Source of the DNA: Paralithodes platypus
Taxonomy: Eukaryota > Arthropoda > Malacostraca > Decapoda > Lithodidae
Direction of reading: 5' to 3'
Length of the DNA stretch: 64,000 nucleotides
Assembly (NCBI GenBank): GCA_032716605.1
Contig: CM064495.1
Span: forward strand, 23,918,586 to 23,982,585
Shown: positions 10,936-22,500 of the stretch, in pieces
Layout of the letters: each line of letters begins with the position of its first letter
Numbering within the stretch: the first letter of the stretch is position 1
Position numbers and translations under genes: made by a program
The notes under the pieces: model-generated
Told to the model about the DNA's origin: nothing
Seen by the model: the letters and a program-made list of their open reading frames with translations, nothing else
The model's database searches: none

Positions 10936-11203
10936 TTAAAATTTCGATAGGAGAAATGACAGAAAATTATTTAGAAATGTGCAGTACATTAAATAGTCAG
11001 TTTCTATCCGTTTTCACTAATGCAAATTTGGCACAGATTCCAGAAGTCCGTAAGGTATATAGCGATAGTATAGAAAATAGGTTAAGTACGGTTACTATAA
11101 GTAGAAATGATGTGCTTTAGGAAATTGACAGACTGAAACCTCATAAATCGCCTGGTCCTGATGAGGTATATGCTAGAGTATTAATTAAAAGAATGCAGAG
11201 ATA
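10936..11203 (+). pseudogene. Duplicated RT N-terminal segment
   Basis: This is the first copy of the 394-bp internal duplication. It encodes EMTENYLEMCSTLNSQF to SPGPDEVYARVL and has a TAG at about 11118. The corresponding codon in segment copy 2 is AAG, so this stop arose after the segment duplication. Confidence 0.75.
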
Positions 11204-11345
11204 AGTTAAGTTACCCATTAACATTTCCATTTAACAAGTCATTAGAGACAGGCTTAAATTATGAATTATGAAATCCTACAGCTTTTTACCAACTATATAA
11301 ATCTAAAGTTAGAAATGTAATAGGCCCCCTTAATTTAAAACTTCG

Positions 11346-12990
11346 ATGGGAGAAATGACAGAAAATTATTTAGAAATGTGCAGTACATTAAATAGTCAGT
11401 TTCTATCCGTTTTCACTAATGAAAATTTGGCACAGATTCCAGAAGTTAGTAAGGTATATAGCGATAGTATGGAAAATAGGTTAAGTACGGTTACTATAAG
11501 TAGAATGGATGTGCTTAAGGAAATTGACAGACTGAAACCTCAGAAATCGCCTGGTCCCGATGAGGTATATGCTAGAGTATTAAAAGAATGCAGAGATGAG
11601 TTAAGTTACCCATTAACATTTCTTTTTAACAAGTCATTAGAAACAGGTATAGTTCCAGAAGCTTGGAAGCTTGCAAATGTAGTTCCGATTTTAAAAAAAG
11701 GTGATAAATCAATAGCATCCAATTACCGTCCCATTAGTCTCACTTCAATCATAGGAAAGCTACTAGAGTCAATTATTGCTAGGAAAATGAGAAACCACTT
11801 AGAAATATTTAACTTAATCAATTCTTCTCAGCATGGATTCACTCAGGGACGTTCTTGCCTTACTAATTTGCTTAGCTTTTTCTCAGAGGTATATGAAGCA
11901 GTAGATAATGACAAGTCATATGATATTATATATTTATATTTCAGTAAAACATTCGACAGAGTCCCTCATGAGAGATTGATGAGAAAGGTTGAGGCGCATG
12001 GAATAGGTGGGGCGTTGTTAGGATGGATTAGGTCATGGCTAATTGGTAGGAGGCATAAATGGTACCAAGTCAGAATGGGGAGCAGTCAAAAGTGGTGTCC
12101 CCCAGGGATCTGTATTAGGTTCTCTGTTGTTTATTATATACATAAATGACCTTGATTTAAGTATAACTAGTAGGATAAGTAAATTTGCAGACGATACCAA
12201 AATGGGGAGAAAAATTGATTCAGATAAAGATAAAGAGTGCCTGCAAAGGGATCTAGATACCTTACACGAATGGTCAGTAAATTGGCAGATGAAGTTTAAC
12301 ATTGACAAATGCAAGGTATTAAAGATAGGAAAGATACATACAAATGTTAAATATAAACTAGCTAATATGGAATTAGGAAACTCAGACTGTGAGAAAGATC
12401 CAGGTGTGTTTGTTAGCAATTATTTGAAGCCTAGAAAACAATGTATAAGCGTTCGTTCGTAACAAGGCAAACAGGATTCTCGGGTTCATCTCTAGGAGTG
12501 TGAGTAACAGAACTGCTGATGTTATCTTAAAACTTTACTTGTCATTAGTGAGACCCCATATGGATTATGCTGTTCAATTTTGGTGTCCTTATTACAGAAT
12601 GGACATAGATTCATTGGAGAGAGTAGAATGACAAAAATTATCCATAATATTAGAAATCTTCCGTATGAAGAAAGGTTGAAGAAATTAGGCTTACATTCGT
12701 TAGAGAGACGCAGAGTTAGAGGGGATATGATAGAGGTATTCAAGTGGGTTAGTGGGATTAATAAAGGGGACATGAAAAATGTACTAAAGCTCAGTGATAG
12801 CGAAAGAACTCGTACAAATGGTTTCAAATTAGATAAATTTAGTTTCAAGAAAGATATAGGCAAATATTGGTTTGGTAACAGAGTTGTAGATAGGTGGAAT
12901 AGGCTATCAAGTGCTATAGTGGGATCAAGAACGATAGGGAGCTTTAAGATAAAATTAGATAGGCATATGGACGAGATGGGTTGGGTGTGA
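11346..12990 (+). pseudogene. LINE reverse transcriptase, frameshifted (copy 1)
   Basis: The frame 11346-12149 holds the RT fingers and palm: SPGPDEVYARVL, NYRPISLTSI and FSKTFDRVPHERL. A frameshift near 12043-12149 moves to 12043-12462 with [14 protein letters not shown] and catalytic FADD. Another shift near 12463 leads to LVRPHMDYAVQFW and a last frame, 12580-12990, with the C-terminal region typical of L2/CR1 LINEs (NLPYEERLKKLGLHSLE). At least two frameshifts make it non-functional. Confidence 0.85.
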
Positions 12991-13185
12991 GGCGGATCTG
13001 TCAGGTGTGGGCCAATCGGCGCTCTACAGACCCCCGTTTTTCTGACCTCTGACCGTTTCGGTGAGGTCAGTCCTAATGGTGTTAGTAAGCTGGGCTTATA
13101 ATTAGGGTTGGGTGTGACAGGGATCTGCCTTGTGTAGGCCAATCGGCTTTCTGCAGACTCCCATTTTCTTATGTTCTTATGTTCT

Positions 13186-14114
13186 CTATATCAATGATAA
13201 GACCAGCGGGGTCTGGGGGCGGCAGCACCCTTTTTAGGTTAGGTTGCTAGGTTAGGTATGGAAAAGGTTGGGGTGATGGTGGTATGGCAGAAACGGGACA
13301 TTTCCGCAACAAATGGGTGCTAAAATCACATGAATCACATGAAAAGCAGTAGGAAATATCATGTTTTGTCTGGAAAACTCGCATACATGTAAATCATTTG
13401 TATTATATTTTTTATTTCTTTACCGATTTTTGTATCATTAGAATATAATTATTATAGGTTATTGGTAATACGGTCCATGAATTATGAATTTAAATATCGT
13501 CAAGCAATCATTATACATACCATTCCCACCCCTCCACCAAGCATGGGGGTGGGCCTAGGAAAAGGGTTTTGGGTGGGTTACAAAGCAGAAAGGAGTTAGT
13601 TAACCTAACCTAACAGAACAGGCCCTGGGGTCATCGTTTGAAATAAGGTGGAGTGAATAGCATAATCTATCCAGTGATACTAAAGTAGTTGATTACCGAC
13701 GTTGATATTTTATATAGAGTTATCGAACAAGCCCCAGAACTGCCAAAAGTTGTCGCTGAAGGGGTGTGACGCATGTATTAGCGAGTGTTGGCCAAGAGCA
13801 AGTTAAATTATGAAGGACGTTTACTTGTTATGATTTAGGCTGTGCTCGCATAAAGCCGTTTTCTTCTATTCCAACTCTTGTAAATAGAGAAAATGGTATC
13901 ATCACCATAACTATAATTAACAAATTGTATTTTGAGGATTACTAAAGCATAAAGAAATAACGGCATGCAACACTGACAACACACACAAATACGCTCACAC
14001 ATTTACATACCCCTTTAGCTACATCGTTCTTCAGAGTTTTTGGGCTGTAATGAAGGGTGAATAAAGAATAACAACACTGGCACCACACTGACATCACTCA
14101 CAATTTAAACACAT
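13186..14114. other. Non-coding end of duplicated segment
   Basis: Contains short TTAGG-like words (13236-13258) and no gene. The counterpart is 44780-45711. Homology between copies stops sharply at 14114. Confidence 0.6.
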
Positions 14115-14118
14115 GCTT

Positions 14119-14648
14119 ACATTGATATGCAGGATTCGAAGTTGCATAATAAATCGTAGGCAGTGTCCACCAACCTTTAACTGTCTTTGTGGTGCGATGC
14201 ATAAGGTGTTGATTTTCGGTGTGAGCATCCTGGGTTCGAATCCACGGACTGCCACATGTGTTTGTGAATTTCATTAATCGATTTTAGGAGTATAGTTGGT
14301 TGTTGGAAGGAACATAATAATTGATATTGGTTCAGGGGTAATTTATCGAGAGGACTTCCCTAGTGGTTAAGGCCCCATTAATTGCTCTTTCCATTCACAT
14401 ATGCATAGCCTACGTGAGTTGCAGTTGGGATGTGTGTACATGCTTAGATTCATATGCAGGATTCGAAGTTGCATAATAAATCGTAGGCAGTGTCCACCAA
14501 CCTTTAACTGTCTTCGTGGTGCGATGCATAAGGTGTTGATTTTCAGTGTGAGCATCCTGGGTTCGAATCCACGGACTGCCACATGTGTTTGTGAATTTCA
14601 TTAATCGATTTTAGGAGTATAGTTGGTTGTTGGAAGGAACATAATAAT
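14119..14648 (+). mobile_element. Two SINE family A copies in direct repeat
   Basis: Positions 14127-14323 and 14451-14648 share about 195 bp, from TATGCAGGATTCGAAG through AACATAATAAT. B boxes GGTTCGAATCC lie at 14233-14243 and 14560-14570. The tRNA-like part matches the SINE at 7996. The extra upstream segment (TGCATAATAAATCGTAGG) is shared by these two only. Confidence 0.7.
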
Positions 14649-14655
14649 AGGACCT

Positions 14656-14790
14656 CGTCATCACACTGGAGGGCCTTATGGGCAACATCTTTAGCATATG
14701 CATTGAATGTCGCTTTAACTTCATGTAAAGCCGCCAAACATGAAAGGTCTGTTTTAGCTAACAATGCAGACTTTAATTCTGAGCAGGGGA
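14656..14790 (-). other. Coding-looking fragment of unknown origin
   Basis: The minus strand is open over about 45 codons with a normal-looking composition (LKSALLAKTDLSCLAALHEV, then FNAYAKDVAHKALQCDDEV). It lies between two SINEs and could be a captured exon or a transposon piece. I do not recognise the family. Confidence 0.25.
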
Positions 14791-14955
14791 GGTGTGGTGG
14801 AGTGGTCTTGCCACTGGCCTGGTAATCCAATGGTCCCGGGTTCAAATCCCGATGTATCAATGGGAAGATATTATTGGGATGGAATTTGTGCTGTACCTAG
14901 TATCAGTGCATTACCACAAGCCCACCGAAACGTCAATAAAATACCCTCATTGTTC
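14791..14955 (+). mobile_element. tRNA-derived SINE, family B
   Basis: The tRNA-like head has an A-box-like TGGTGGAGTGG near 14797 and a perfect B box GGTTCAAATCC at 14838-14848, with a serine/leucine-tRNA-like feel (long variable region). The body continues to about 14955. It is unrelated to family A. Confidence 0.6.
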
Positions 14956-14964
14956 CCTGATTAA

Positions 14965-15341
14965 ATAGCACTGTATGAATATTCCCATATTCAAAATATG
15001 CTATAGGGGTGCAATGCCTGGTGAGTTATCTGCTCAACAGGTGGCGTTGTGTGTGTGTAAGTGTGAGAGTCCGAGTGTAGGGGTTGAGACAGTGAAGCAC
15101 AGGAACGAGATGGCTTCAGAGATGGGGTCCTTTCGGGCCATGAGTGAGCACCGTGCCTCATGTGAAGGCAAGATGGCAGGTGCTCGTTGTACTCTACGTG
15201 CTTCACATGTCTCACTCCCTAGACTGGAACAAGACCTCACGGGCTTCACTGTTCATTGTAAAGAAGTGAATGTTAAGGCTCTCAGCCTATGCCCGAGAGG
15301 AAGTAAGTTGGAATATAGAAAAAAAAAAAAAAAAAAAAAAA
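14965..15341. other. Unassigned stretch ending in a 23-base A-run
   Basis: An ORF can be read from 14975, but its composition gives no family. The A-run at 15319-15341 could be the tail of a retroposed transcript inserted on the plus strand. No source is recognised. Confidence 0.3.
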
Positions 15342-17338
15342 TGTCGCACTTTTTTGACAACCACACGCCGCGTGAGCGATTGAGGCACTTGACACATTTC
15401 GTGCAGAAAGTATGAACAAACACTGGTAAGAGGGAACAAGTGGGGGTAGCACAAAGATCAAATCTGGGCATAGTGCCGTTCAAAGAGAGGGTCCCCTGCT
15501 CCGTCGGGATCCGATGGCCAACTCCGCCGGAAGGGAAGTCTGGGGGCCTGGAAAGAAAATTTCCAGGAATCAATGCTCATAAGGATAACCTGAGAGGTAT
15601 TATACATCCTATCTCAATTCACTTATTCTAACCTTCCACCGGATCTGTCTAGCTGAATTTCTCACAATTTTACCTCTGACAAGCGTCACAGGTCCCTGAC
15701 CTTATTAAGTTGTGACTATCTAACCAGTTTGCAAACCTAATATATCAAGTAGTGAACACTTGACTGATGTTGCCGCGGGCGATGAAGTCGTTACGTGACA
15801 CTAGGCCAGACAGGATGAGTTCCCTCGGCGAGCCGAGATGGTGGCCCTGGTAGGAATGCAATTCCGCCGGGAGACTGTTTCAGCCAAACCTCGCCAGGAT
15901 CTTCTGAATGTTCCTATCTGCCAGAGGCGGACACTTGGCCACCGCACGGGCCGCCGGAACAAACAAAAAGTGCCGGGAAACAGGGATGGCACAGCCCTAT
16001 TCCTGCAGTCCCACACACATATAATAAAATGCATCATGACATATAGGGACGTCTCCCAAGCCCCAAAGGATCGAGCTAGCATGCTAGAACCAACACAGGG
16101 GGAAACAAACGTAATCAATAACAACAGAAAATTTAGACATCTAAATTACCTGTAGCCTATGACGGAGACCCCTAAATATGACGACCACGTAAACCGAAGA
16201 CATCCCAGCCGAAGACGCTCGAGAACCCGCAGCCGCACCAAGTAGAGGGAGGCCTACATCAAGGGGCCTAAGCAAAACACGAACCCTGGAAGGTGGAGCA
16301 CCACGTGCAGACACCCTTAAACCAGAGCATTTGCTGATAAATGTAGAACGTGGCATATACTATCCTCAATAATGACAGTCTGTATCATGCCTTGTAGCGT
16401 GGTCGCCTTCTAGCTAAGTAAACACAACAGCTAAGGCGTCATACATAACTAAAACACACACACGGTCCACCCATCCGGGACCCCTGGACGCCTGTGACAA
16501 TGGTACCCTATTTTAACACACTCCTCCTGTGGACCGACCAATCTGGCAGCTGTGCTAGCTAATCTAAACCTTGTTACTACATCACAGATATATACAAATG
16601 AGTAAGGACTCACTAGAAGCTCTGCGAACGTCGAATGAAGCAAACACGGCGCAAGCCCTGTGATCGGGAGGGACGCGGAAGGAGGAAGGAAGAGGATGGC
16701 CGCTAGGGGGCCTGGTATCGGTGAAGCAAAACATGAGAAATCCACGTATATGGCAAGTCATATAATAACAGATATTAATTTATCTTTTCATTTTTTATTT
16801 TTTACAGTTTTTTCTGTAGGGTACCCAATCAAAATGACGATCCCATAAGGGAATTAGGCGTGCACTTAAGATGAGTACTCCATGATCTTCCGCACGGGTT
16901 ATTCAAATTGCTGGTGCAGGATGTTGAATGGAGACTATTAATGTTAATAGGCGAAGTTGTCAATGATGGAGGGGCCCTATTAAATAATTATAGTGAGGAC
17001 GGGAAAGAAGACAGGAGGGTTACAGTTGTACTAGTGCTTAGTATCACTTCACTCAGAGCACAGAGAGGTGGGAAGCAACTGTGGCACGTACAGCCAAAAT
17101 TAATAGTTCGCCGAAAACATTTATGATATTTATGTAAAATCTAGAGAAGAGCATCAGCTATACATTTCTACGACATGAACGAATTACCGTTAGCAATAGC
17201 CACGGACTATATGGAACACATGAGGACTGTCAAAGAATAGTGATAGTATCTTAAAATTATACCGTATATGAATAAGGTTTCCAGCGACCTATTGATTATA
17301 AAACTTGTTATCTGTTAAATGTTAATGAGCCTGTATGT
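15342..17338. other. Unannotated single-copy stretch
   Basis: Several short ORFs exist on both strands but none has a recognisable motif. No repeat structure is seen. Confidence 0.4.
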
Positions 17339-19215
17339 TGTGAGGAACTGTGGGTTGCTGTGAAAAGTATTATAGGGGTGAGCTGCGGGGGTGCTGTGGA
17401 CTGATTGTTGGGTTGCTGTGGAAAGGTATTGTAGGTGGTGAGCTGTGGGGGTGCTGTGGACGGATTGTTGGGTTGCTGTGAAAGGTATTGTAGGGATGAG
17501 CTGCGGGGGTGCTGTGGACTGATTGTTGGATTGCTGTGAAAGGTATTGTAGGGGTGAGCTGTGGGGGTGCTGTGGACTGATTGTTGGGTTGCTGTGAAAG
17601 GTATTGTAGGGGTGAGCTGCGGGGGTGCTGTGGACTGATTGTTGGGTTGCTGTGAAAGGTATTGTAGGTGGTGAGCTGTGGGGGTGCTGTAGACTGATTG
17701 TTGGGTTGATGTGAAAGGTATTGTAGGTGGTGAGCTGAGGGGGTGCTGTGGACTGATTGTTAGGTTGCTGTGAAAGGCATTGTAGGTGGTGAGCTGTGGG
17801 GGTGCTGTGGACTGTTTGTTGGATTGCTGTGAAAGGTATTGTAGGTGGTGAGCTATGGGGGTGCTGTGAACTGTTTGTTGGATTGCAGTGAAAGGTATTG
17901 TAGGGGGTGAGCTGTGTGGGTGCTGTGGACTGATTGTTGGGTTGCTGTGAAAGGTATTGTAGGTGGTGAGCTGTGGACTGTTTGTTGGATTGCTGTGAAA
18001 GGTATTGTAGGGGGTGAGCTGTGGGGGTGCTGTGGACTGATTGTTGGGTTGCTGTGAAAGGTATTGTAGGGGGTGAGCTGTGGGGGTGTTGTGGACTGAT
18101 TGTTGGGTTGCTGTGAAAGGTATTGTAGGTGGTGAGCTGTGGGAGTGCTGTGGACTGTTTGTTGGGTTGCTGTAAAAGGTATTGTAGGGGATGACCTGTG
18201 GGGGTGCTGTGGACTGATTGTTGGGTTGCTGTGAAAGGTATTGTAGGGGGTGAGCTGTGGGGGTGATGTGAATTGATTGTTGGGTTGCTGTGAAAGGTAT
18301 TGTAGGTGGTGAGCTGTGGGGGTGCTTTGGACTGATTGTTGGGTTGCTGTGAAAGGTATTGTAGGGGGTGAGCTGTGGACTGATTGTTGGGTTGCTGTGA
18401 AAGGTATTGTAGGTGGTGAGCTGTGGGGTTGCTGTGGACTGTTTGTTGGGTTGCTGTGAAAGGTATTGTAGGTGGTGAGCTGTGAGGGTGCTGTGGACTG
18501 ATTGTTGGATTGCTGTGAAAGGTATTGTAGAGGGTGAGCTGTGGGGGTGCTGTGGACTGATTGTTGGGTTGCTGTGAAAGGTATTGTAGGTGGTGAGCTG
18601 TGGGGGTGCTGTGGACTGTTTGTTGGGTTGCTGTGAAAGGTATTGTAGGAGTGAGCTGTGGGGGTGCTGTGGACTGATTGTTGGGTTGCTGTGAAAAGTA
18701 TTGTAGGTGGTGAGCTGCGGGGGTGCTGTGGACTGATTGTTGGGTTGCTGTGAAAAGTATTGAAGGAGTGAGCTGTGGGGGTGCTGTGGACTGTTTGTTG
18801 GATGGTGTGAAAGGTATTGTAGGTGGTGAGCTGTGGACTGGTTGTTGGATTGCTGTGAAAGGTATTGTAGGTGGTGAACTGTGGGAGTGCTGTGGACTGA
18901 TTGTTGGATTGCTGTGTAAGGTATTGTAGGTGGTGAGCTGTGGGGGTGCTGTGGACCGATTGTTGGGTTGCTGTGAAAGGTATTGTAGATGGTGAGCTGT
19001 GGGCGTGCTGTGGACTGATTGTTGGATTGCTGTGAAAGGTATTGTAGGTGGTGAGCTGTGGGGGTGCTGTGGATTGATTGTTGGGTTGCTGTGAAAGGTA
19101 TTGTAGGGGGTGAGCTGTGGGGGTGCTGTGGACTGATTGTTGGATTGCTGTGAAAGGTATTGCAGGGGGTGAGCTGTGGGGGTGCTGTGGACTGATTGTT
19201 GGGTTGGTAACTGTG
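17339..19215. repeat. 59-60-bp minisatellite, about 31 units
   Basis: The unit begins GGGGGTGCTGTGGACTGATT and continues through GTTGGGTTGCTGTGAAAGGT to a GTAGGTGGTGAGCTGT end. Units vary by a few bases and one or two base indels. The strand complementary to this G/T-rich sequence lacks stops in all phases, which creates a spurious 504-codon minus-strand ORF (19367-17853). Decayed units continue to about 19330. Confidence 0.95.
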
Positions 19216-19337
19216 AGGCGAACTGTGGGGGAGAGCCAGGAAGGAACTGTGGGATGATGTGGAAGTGTTATTAGGAATTGTGGAGGTGATATGAGTTGCT
19301 GTGGGGAGAACTCTGAAAAGTGCTGAGGGAGCATTAA

Positions 19338-19547
19338 CCCTTTCACTATTAGGACGCTTGTCTTCATTATATTTTGGCTTGTTATTATATGATTTTACAA
19401 GGATTATTAAGCATGTGTGGGATTTTTATGGTTATTTGAGACAGTTTATAGCTATTTGATTCCTAAAGGTCATTCCAAATATAAATAAACTCGTCAAATA
19501 ATATCCAGAAGTATAATGCAAAAACGCATCCTCGTATACTGAAAGGG
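19338..19547. mobile_element. piggyBac-type MITE (210 bp) with TTAA target
   Basis: It is flanked by TTAA at 19334-19337 and 19548-19551. The terminal inverted repeats start CCCTTTCA and remain similar for about 23 bases (left CCCTTTCACTATTAGGACGC; right end, reversed, CCCTTTCAGTATACGAGGA). TTAA targets and CCCTTT-type ends are typical of piggyBac-derived MITEs. There is no coding capacity. Relatives are at 47339-47553 and, more distantly, 6284-6497. Confidence 0.75.
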
Positions 19548-19550
19548 TTA

Positions 19551-22500
19551 ACGAGGTGTTATGGAGGTACTGTGGGGAGAGCAGTAAGGGTATTGTGGGC
19601 CTACCGGTACTGTGTGGATGTGGAGGTAACGAGGTGTTATGGAGGTATTGTAGGGAGAGCAGTAAGGGTATTGTGGGGCTACCGGTACTGTGTGGATGTG
19701 GAGGTAACGAGGTGTTATGGAGGTACTGTGGGGAGAGCAGTAAGGGTATTGTGGGGCTACCGTTACTGTGTGGATGTGGAGGTAACGAGGTGTTATGGAG
19801 GTACTGTAGGGAGAGCAGTAAGGGTATTGTGGGGCTACCGGTACTGTGTGGATGTGGAGGTAACGAGGTGTTATGGAGGTACTGTAGGTAGAGCAGTAAG
19901 GGTATTGTGGGGCTACCGGTACTGTGTGTATGTGGAGGTAACGAGGTGTTATGGAGGTACTGTGGGGAGAGCAGTAAGGGTATTGTGGGGCTACCGGTAC
20001 TGTGTGGATGTGGAGGTAACGAGGTGTTATGGAGGTACTGTGGGGAGAGCAGTAAGGGTATTGTGGGGCTACCGGTACTGTGTGGATGTGGAGGTAACGA
20101 GGTGTTATGGAGGTACTGTGGGGAGAGCAGTAAGGGTATTGTGGGGCTACCGGTACTGTGTGGATGTGGAGGTAACGAGGTGTTGTGGAGGTACTGTGGG
20201 GAGAGCAGTAAGGGTATTGTGAGGCTACCGGTACAGTGTGGATGTGGAGGTAACGAGGTGTTATGGAGGTTCTGTGGGGAGAGCAGTAAGGGTATTGTGG
20301 GGCTACCGGTACTGTGTGGATGTGGAGGTAACGAGGTGTTATGGAGGTACTGTGGGGAGAGCAGTAAGGGTATTGTGAGGCTACCGGTACTGTGTGGATG
20401 TGGAGGTAACGAGGTGTTATGGAGGTTCTGTGGGGAGAGCAGTAAGGGTATTGTGGGGCTACCGGTACTGTGTGGATGTGGAGGTAACGAGGTGTTATGG
20501 AGGTTCTGTGGGGAGAGCAGTAAGGGTATTGTGGGGCTACCGGTACTGTGTGGATGTGGAGGTAACGAGGTGTTATGGAGGTTCTGTGGGGAGAGCAGTA
20601 AGGGTATTGTGGGGCTACCGGTACTGTGTGGATGTGGAGGTAACGAGGTGTTATGGAGGTAATGTGGGGAGAGCAGTAAGGGTATTGTGGGGCTACCGGT
20701 ACTGTGTGGATGTGGAGGTAATGTGGGGAGAGCAGTAAGGGTATTGTGGGGCTACCGGTACTGTGTGGATGTAGAAGTAACGAGGTGTTATGGAGGTTCT
20801 GTGGGGAGAGCAGTAAGGGTATTGTGGGGCTACCGGTACTGTGTGGATGTGGAGGTAACGAGGTGTTATGGAGGTACTGTGGGGAGAGCAGTTAGGGTAT
20901 TGTGGGGCTACCGGTACTGTGTGGATGTGGAGGTAACGAGGTGTTATGGAGGTACTGTGGGGAGAGCAGTAAGGGTATTGTGGGGCTACCGGTACTGTGT
21001 GGATGTGGAGGTAACGAGGTGTTATGGAGGTACTGTGGGGAGAGCAGTAAGGGTATTGTGGGGCTACCGGTACTGTGTGGATGTGGAGGTAACGAGGTGT
21101 TATAGAGGTTCTGTGGGGAGAGCAGTAAGGGTATTGTGGGGCTACCAGTACTGTGTGGATGTGGAGGTAACGAGGTGTTATGGAGATACTGTGGGGAGAG
21201 CAGTTAGGGTATTGTGGGGCTACCGGTACTGTGTGCATGTGGAGGTAACGAGGTGTTATGGAGGTACTGTGGGGAGAGCAGTAAGGGTATTGTGGGGCTA
21301 CCGGTACTGTGTGGATGTGGAGGTAACGAGGTGTTATGGAGGTACTGTGGGGAGAGCAGTAAGGGTATTGTGGGGCTACCGGTACCGTGTGGATGTGGAG
21401 GTAACGAGGTGTTATGGAGGTTCTGTGGGGAGAGCAGTAAGGGTATTGTGGGGCTACCGGTACTGTATGGATGTGGAGGTAACGAGGTGTTATGGAGGTA
21501 CTGTGGGGAGAGCAGTAAGGGTATTGTGGGGCTACCGGTACTGTGTGGATGTGGAGGTAACGAGGTGTTATGGAGGTTCTGTGGGGAGAGCAGTAAGGGT
21601 ATTGTGGGGCTACCGGTACTGTGTGGATGTGGAGGTAACGAGGTGTTATGGAGGTTCTGTGGGGAGAGCAATAAGGGTATTGTGGGCTACCGGTACTGTG
21701 TGGATGTGGAGGTAACGAGGTGTTATGGAGGTACTGTAGGGAGAGCAGTAAGGGTATTGTGGGGCTACCGGTACTGTGTGGATGTGGAGGTAACGAGGTG
21801 TTATGGAGGTTCTGTGGGGAGAGCAGTAAGGGTATTGTGGGGCTACCGGTACTGTGTGGATGTGGAGGTAACGAGATGTTATGGAGGTACTGTGGGGAGA
21901 GCAGTAAGGGTATTGTGGGGCTCACAGTACTGTGTGGATGTGGAGGTAACGAGGTGTCATGGAGGTTCTGTGGGGAGAGCAGTAAGGGTATTGTGGGGCT
22001 ACCGGTACTGTGTGGATGTGGACGTAACGAGGTATTATGGAGGTACTGTGGGGAGAGCAGTAAGGGTATTGTGGAGCTACCGGTACTGTGTGGATGTGGA
22101 GGTAACGAGGTGTTATGGAGGTACTGTGGGGAGAGCAGTAAGGGTATTGTGGGGCTACCGGTACTGTGTGGTTGTGGAGGTAACGAGGTGTTATGGAGGT
22201 TCTGTGGGGAGAGCAGTAAGGGTATTGTGGGGCTACCGGTACTGTGTGGATGTGGAGGTAACGAGGTGTTATGGACGTACTGTGGGGAGAGCAGTAAGGG
22301 TATTGTGGGGCTACCGGTACTGTGTGGATGTGGAGGTAACGAGGTGTTATGGAGGTACTGTGGGGAGAGCAGTAAGGGTATTGTGGGGCTACCGGTACTG
22401 TGTGGATGTGGAGGTAACGAGGTGTTATGGAGGTTCTGTGGGGAGAGCAGTAAAGGTATTGTGGGGCTACCGGTACTGTGTGGATGTGGAGGTAACGAGG

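Larger units (their letters stand above)
9999..13185 (+). mobile_element. L2/CR1-type LINE, 5'-truncated and broken (copy 1)
   Basis: It starts inside the AP-endonuclease domain (RRGGGIAVFV), passes through RT, and ends in a TTCTTATG-repeat tail near 13168-13186, as CR1/L2 elements do. It is disrupted by stops, frameshifts and an internal tandem duplication of about 394 bp (10887-11280 and 11281 to about 11655). The same element, with the same internal duplication, is in copy 2, so it is older than the segment duplication. Confidence 0.85.
1..14114. repeat. Segmental duplication, copy 1 (runs off the left edge)
   Basis: Position 1 matches 27027, and the match continues in order and orientation to 14114, which matches 45711. 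The last shared bases are CAATTTAAACACAT. Sampled stretches (5905-7190, 8145-9990, 10020-10320) differ from copy 2 by a few bases per kilobase. Copy 1 carries two LINE insertions (1652-5420) that are absent from copy 2 and lacks the BEL element of copy 2. It may be a true tandem duplication or two haplotypes retained by the assembler; the sequence alone cannot decide. Confidence 0.95.

Noticed and set aside
17853..19367. 504-codon minus-strand ORF rich in Gln, Ser, Thr and Pro
   Set aside because: It is the stop-free complement of the 59-bp minisatellite; the repeat shifts frame every unit and the ORF has no domain.
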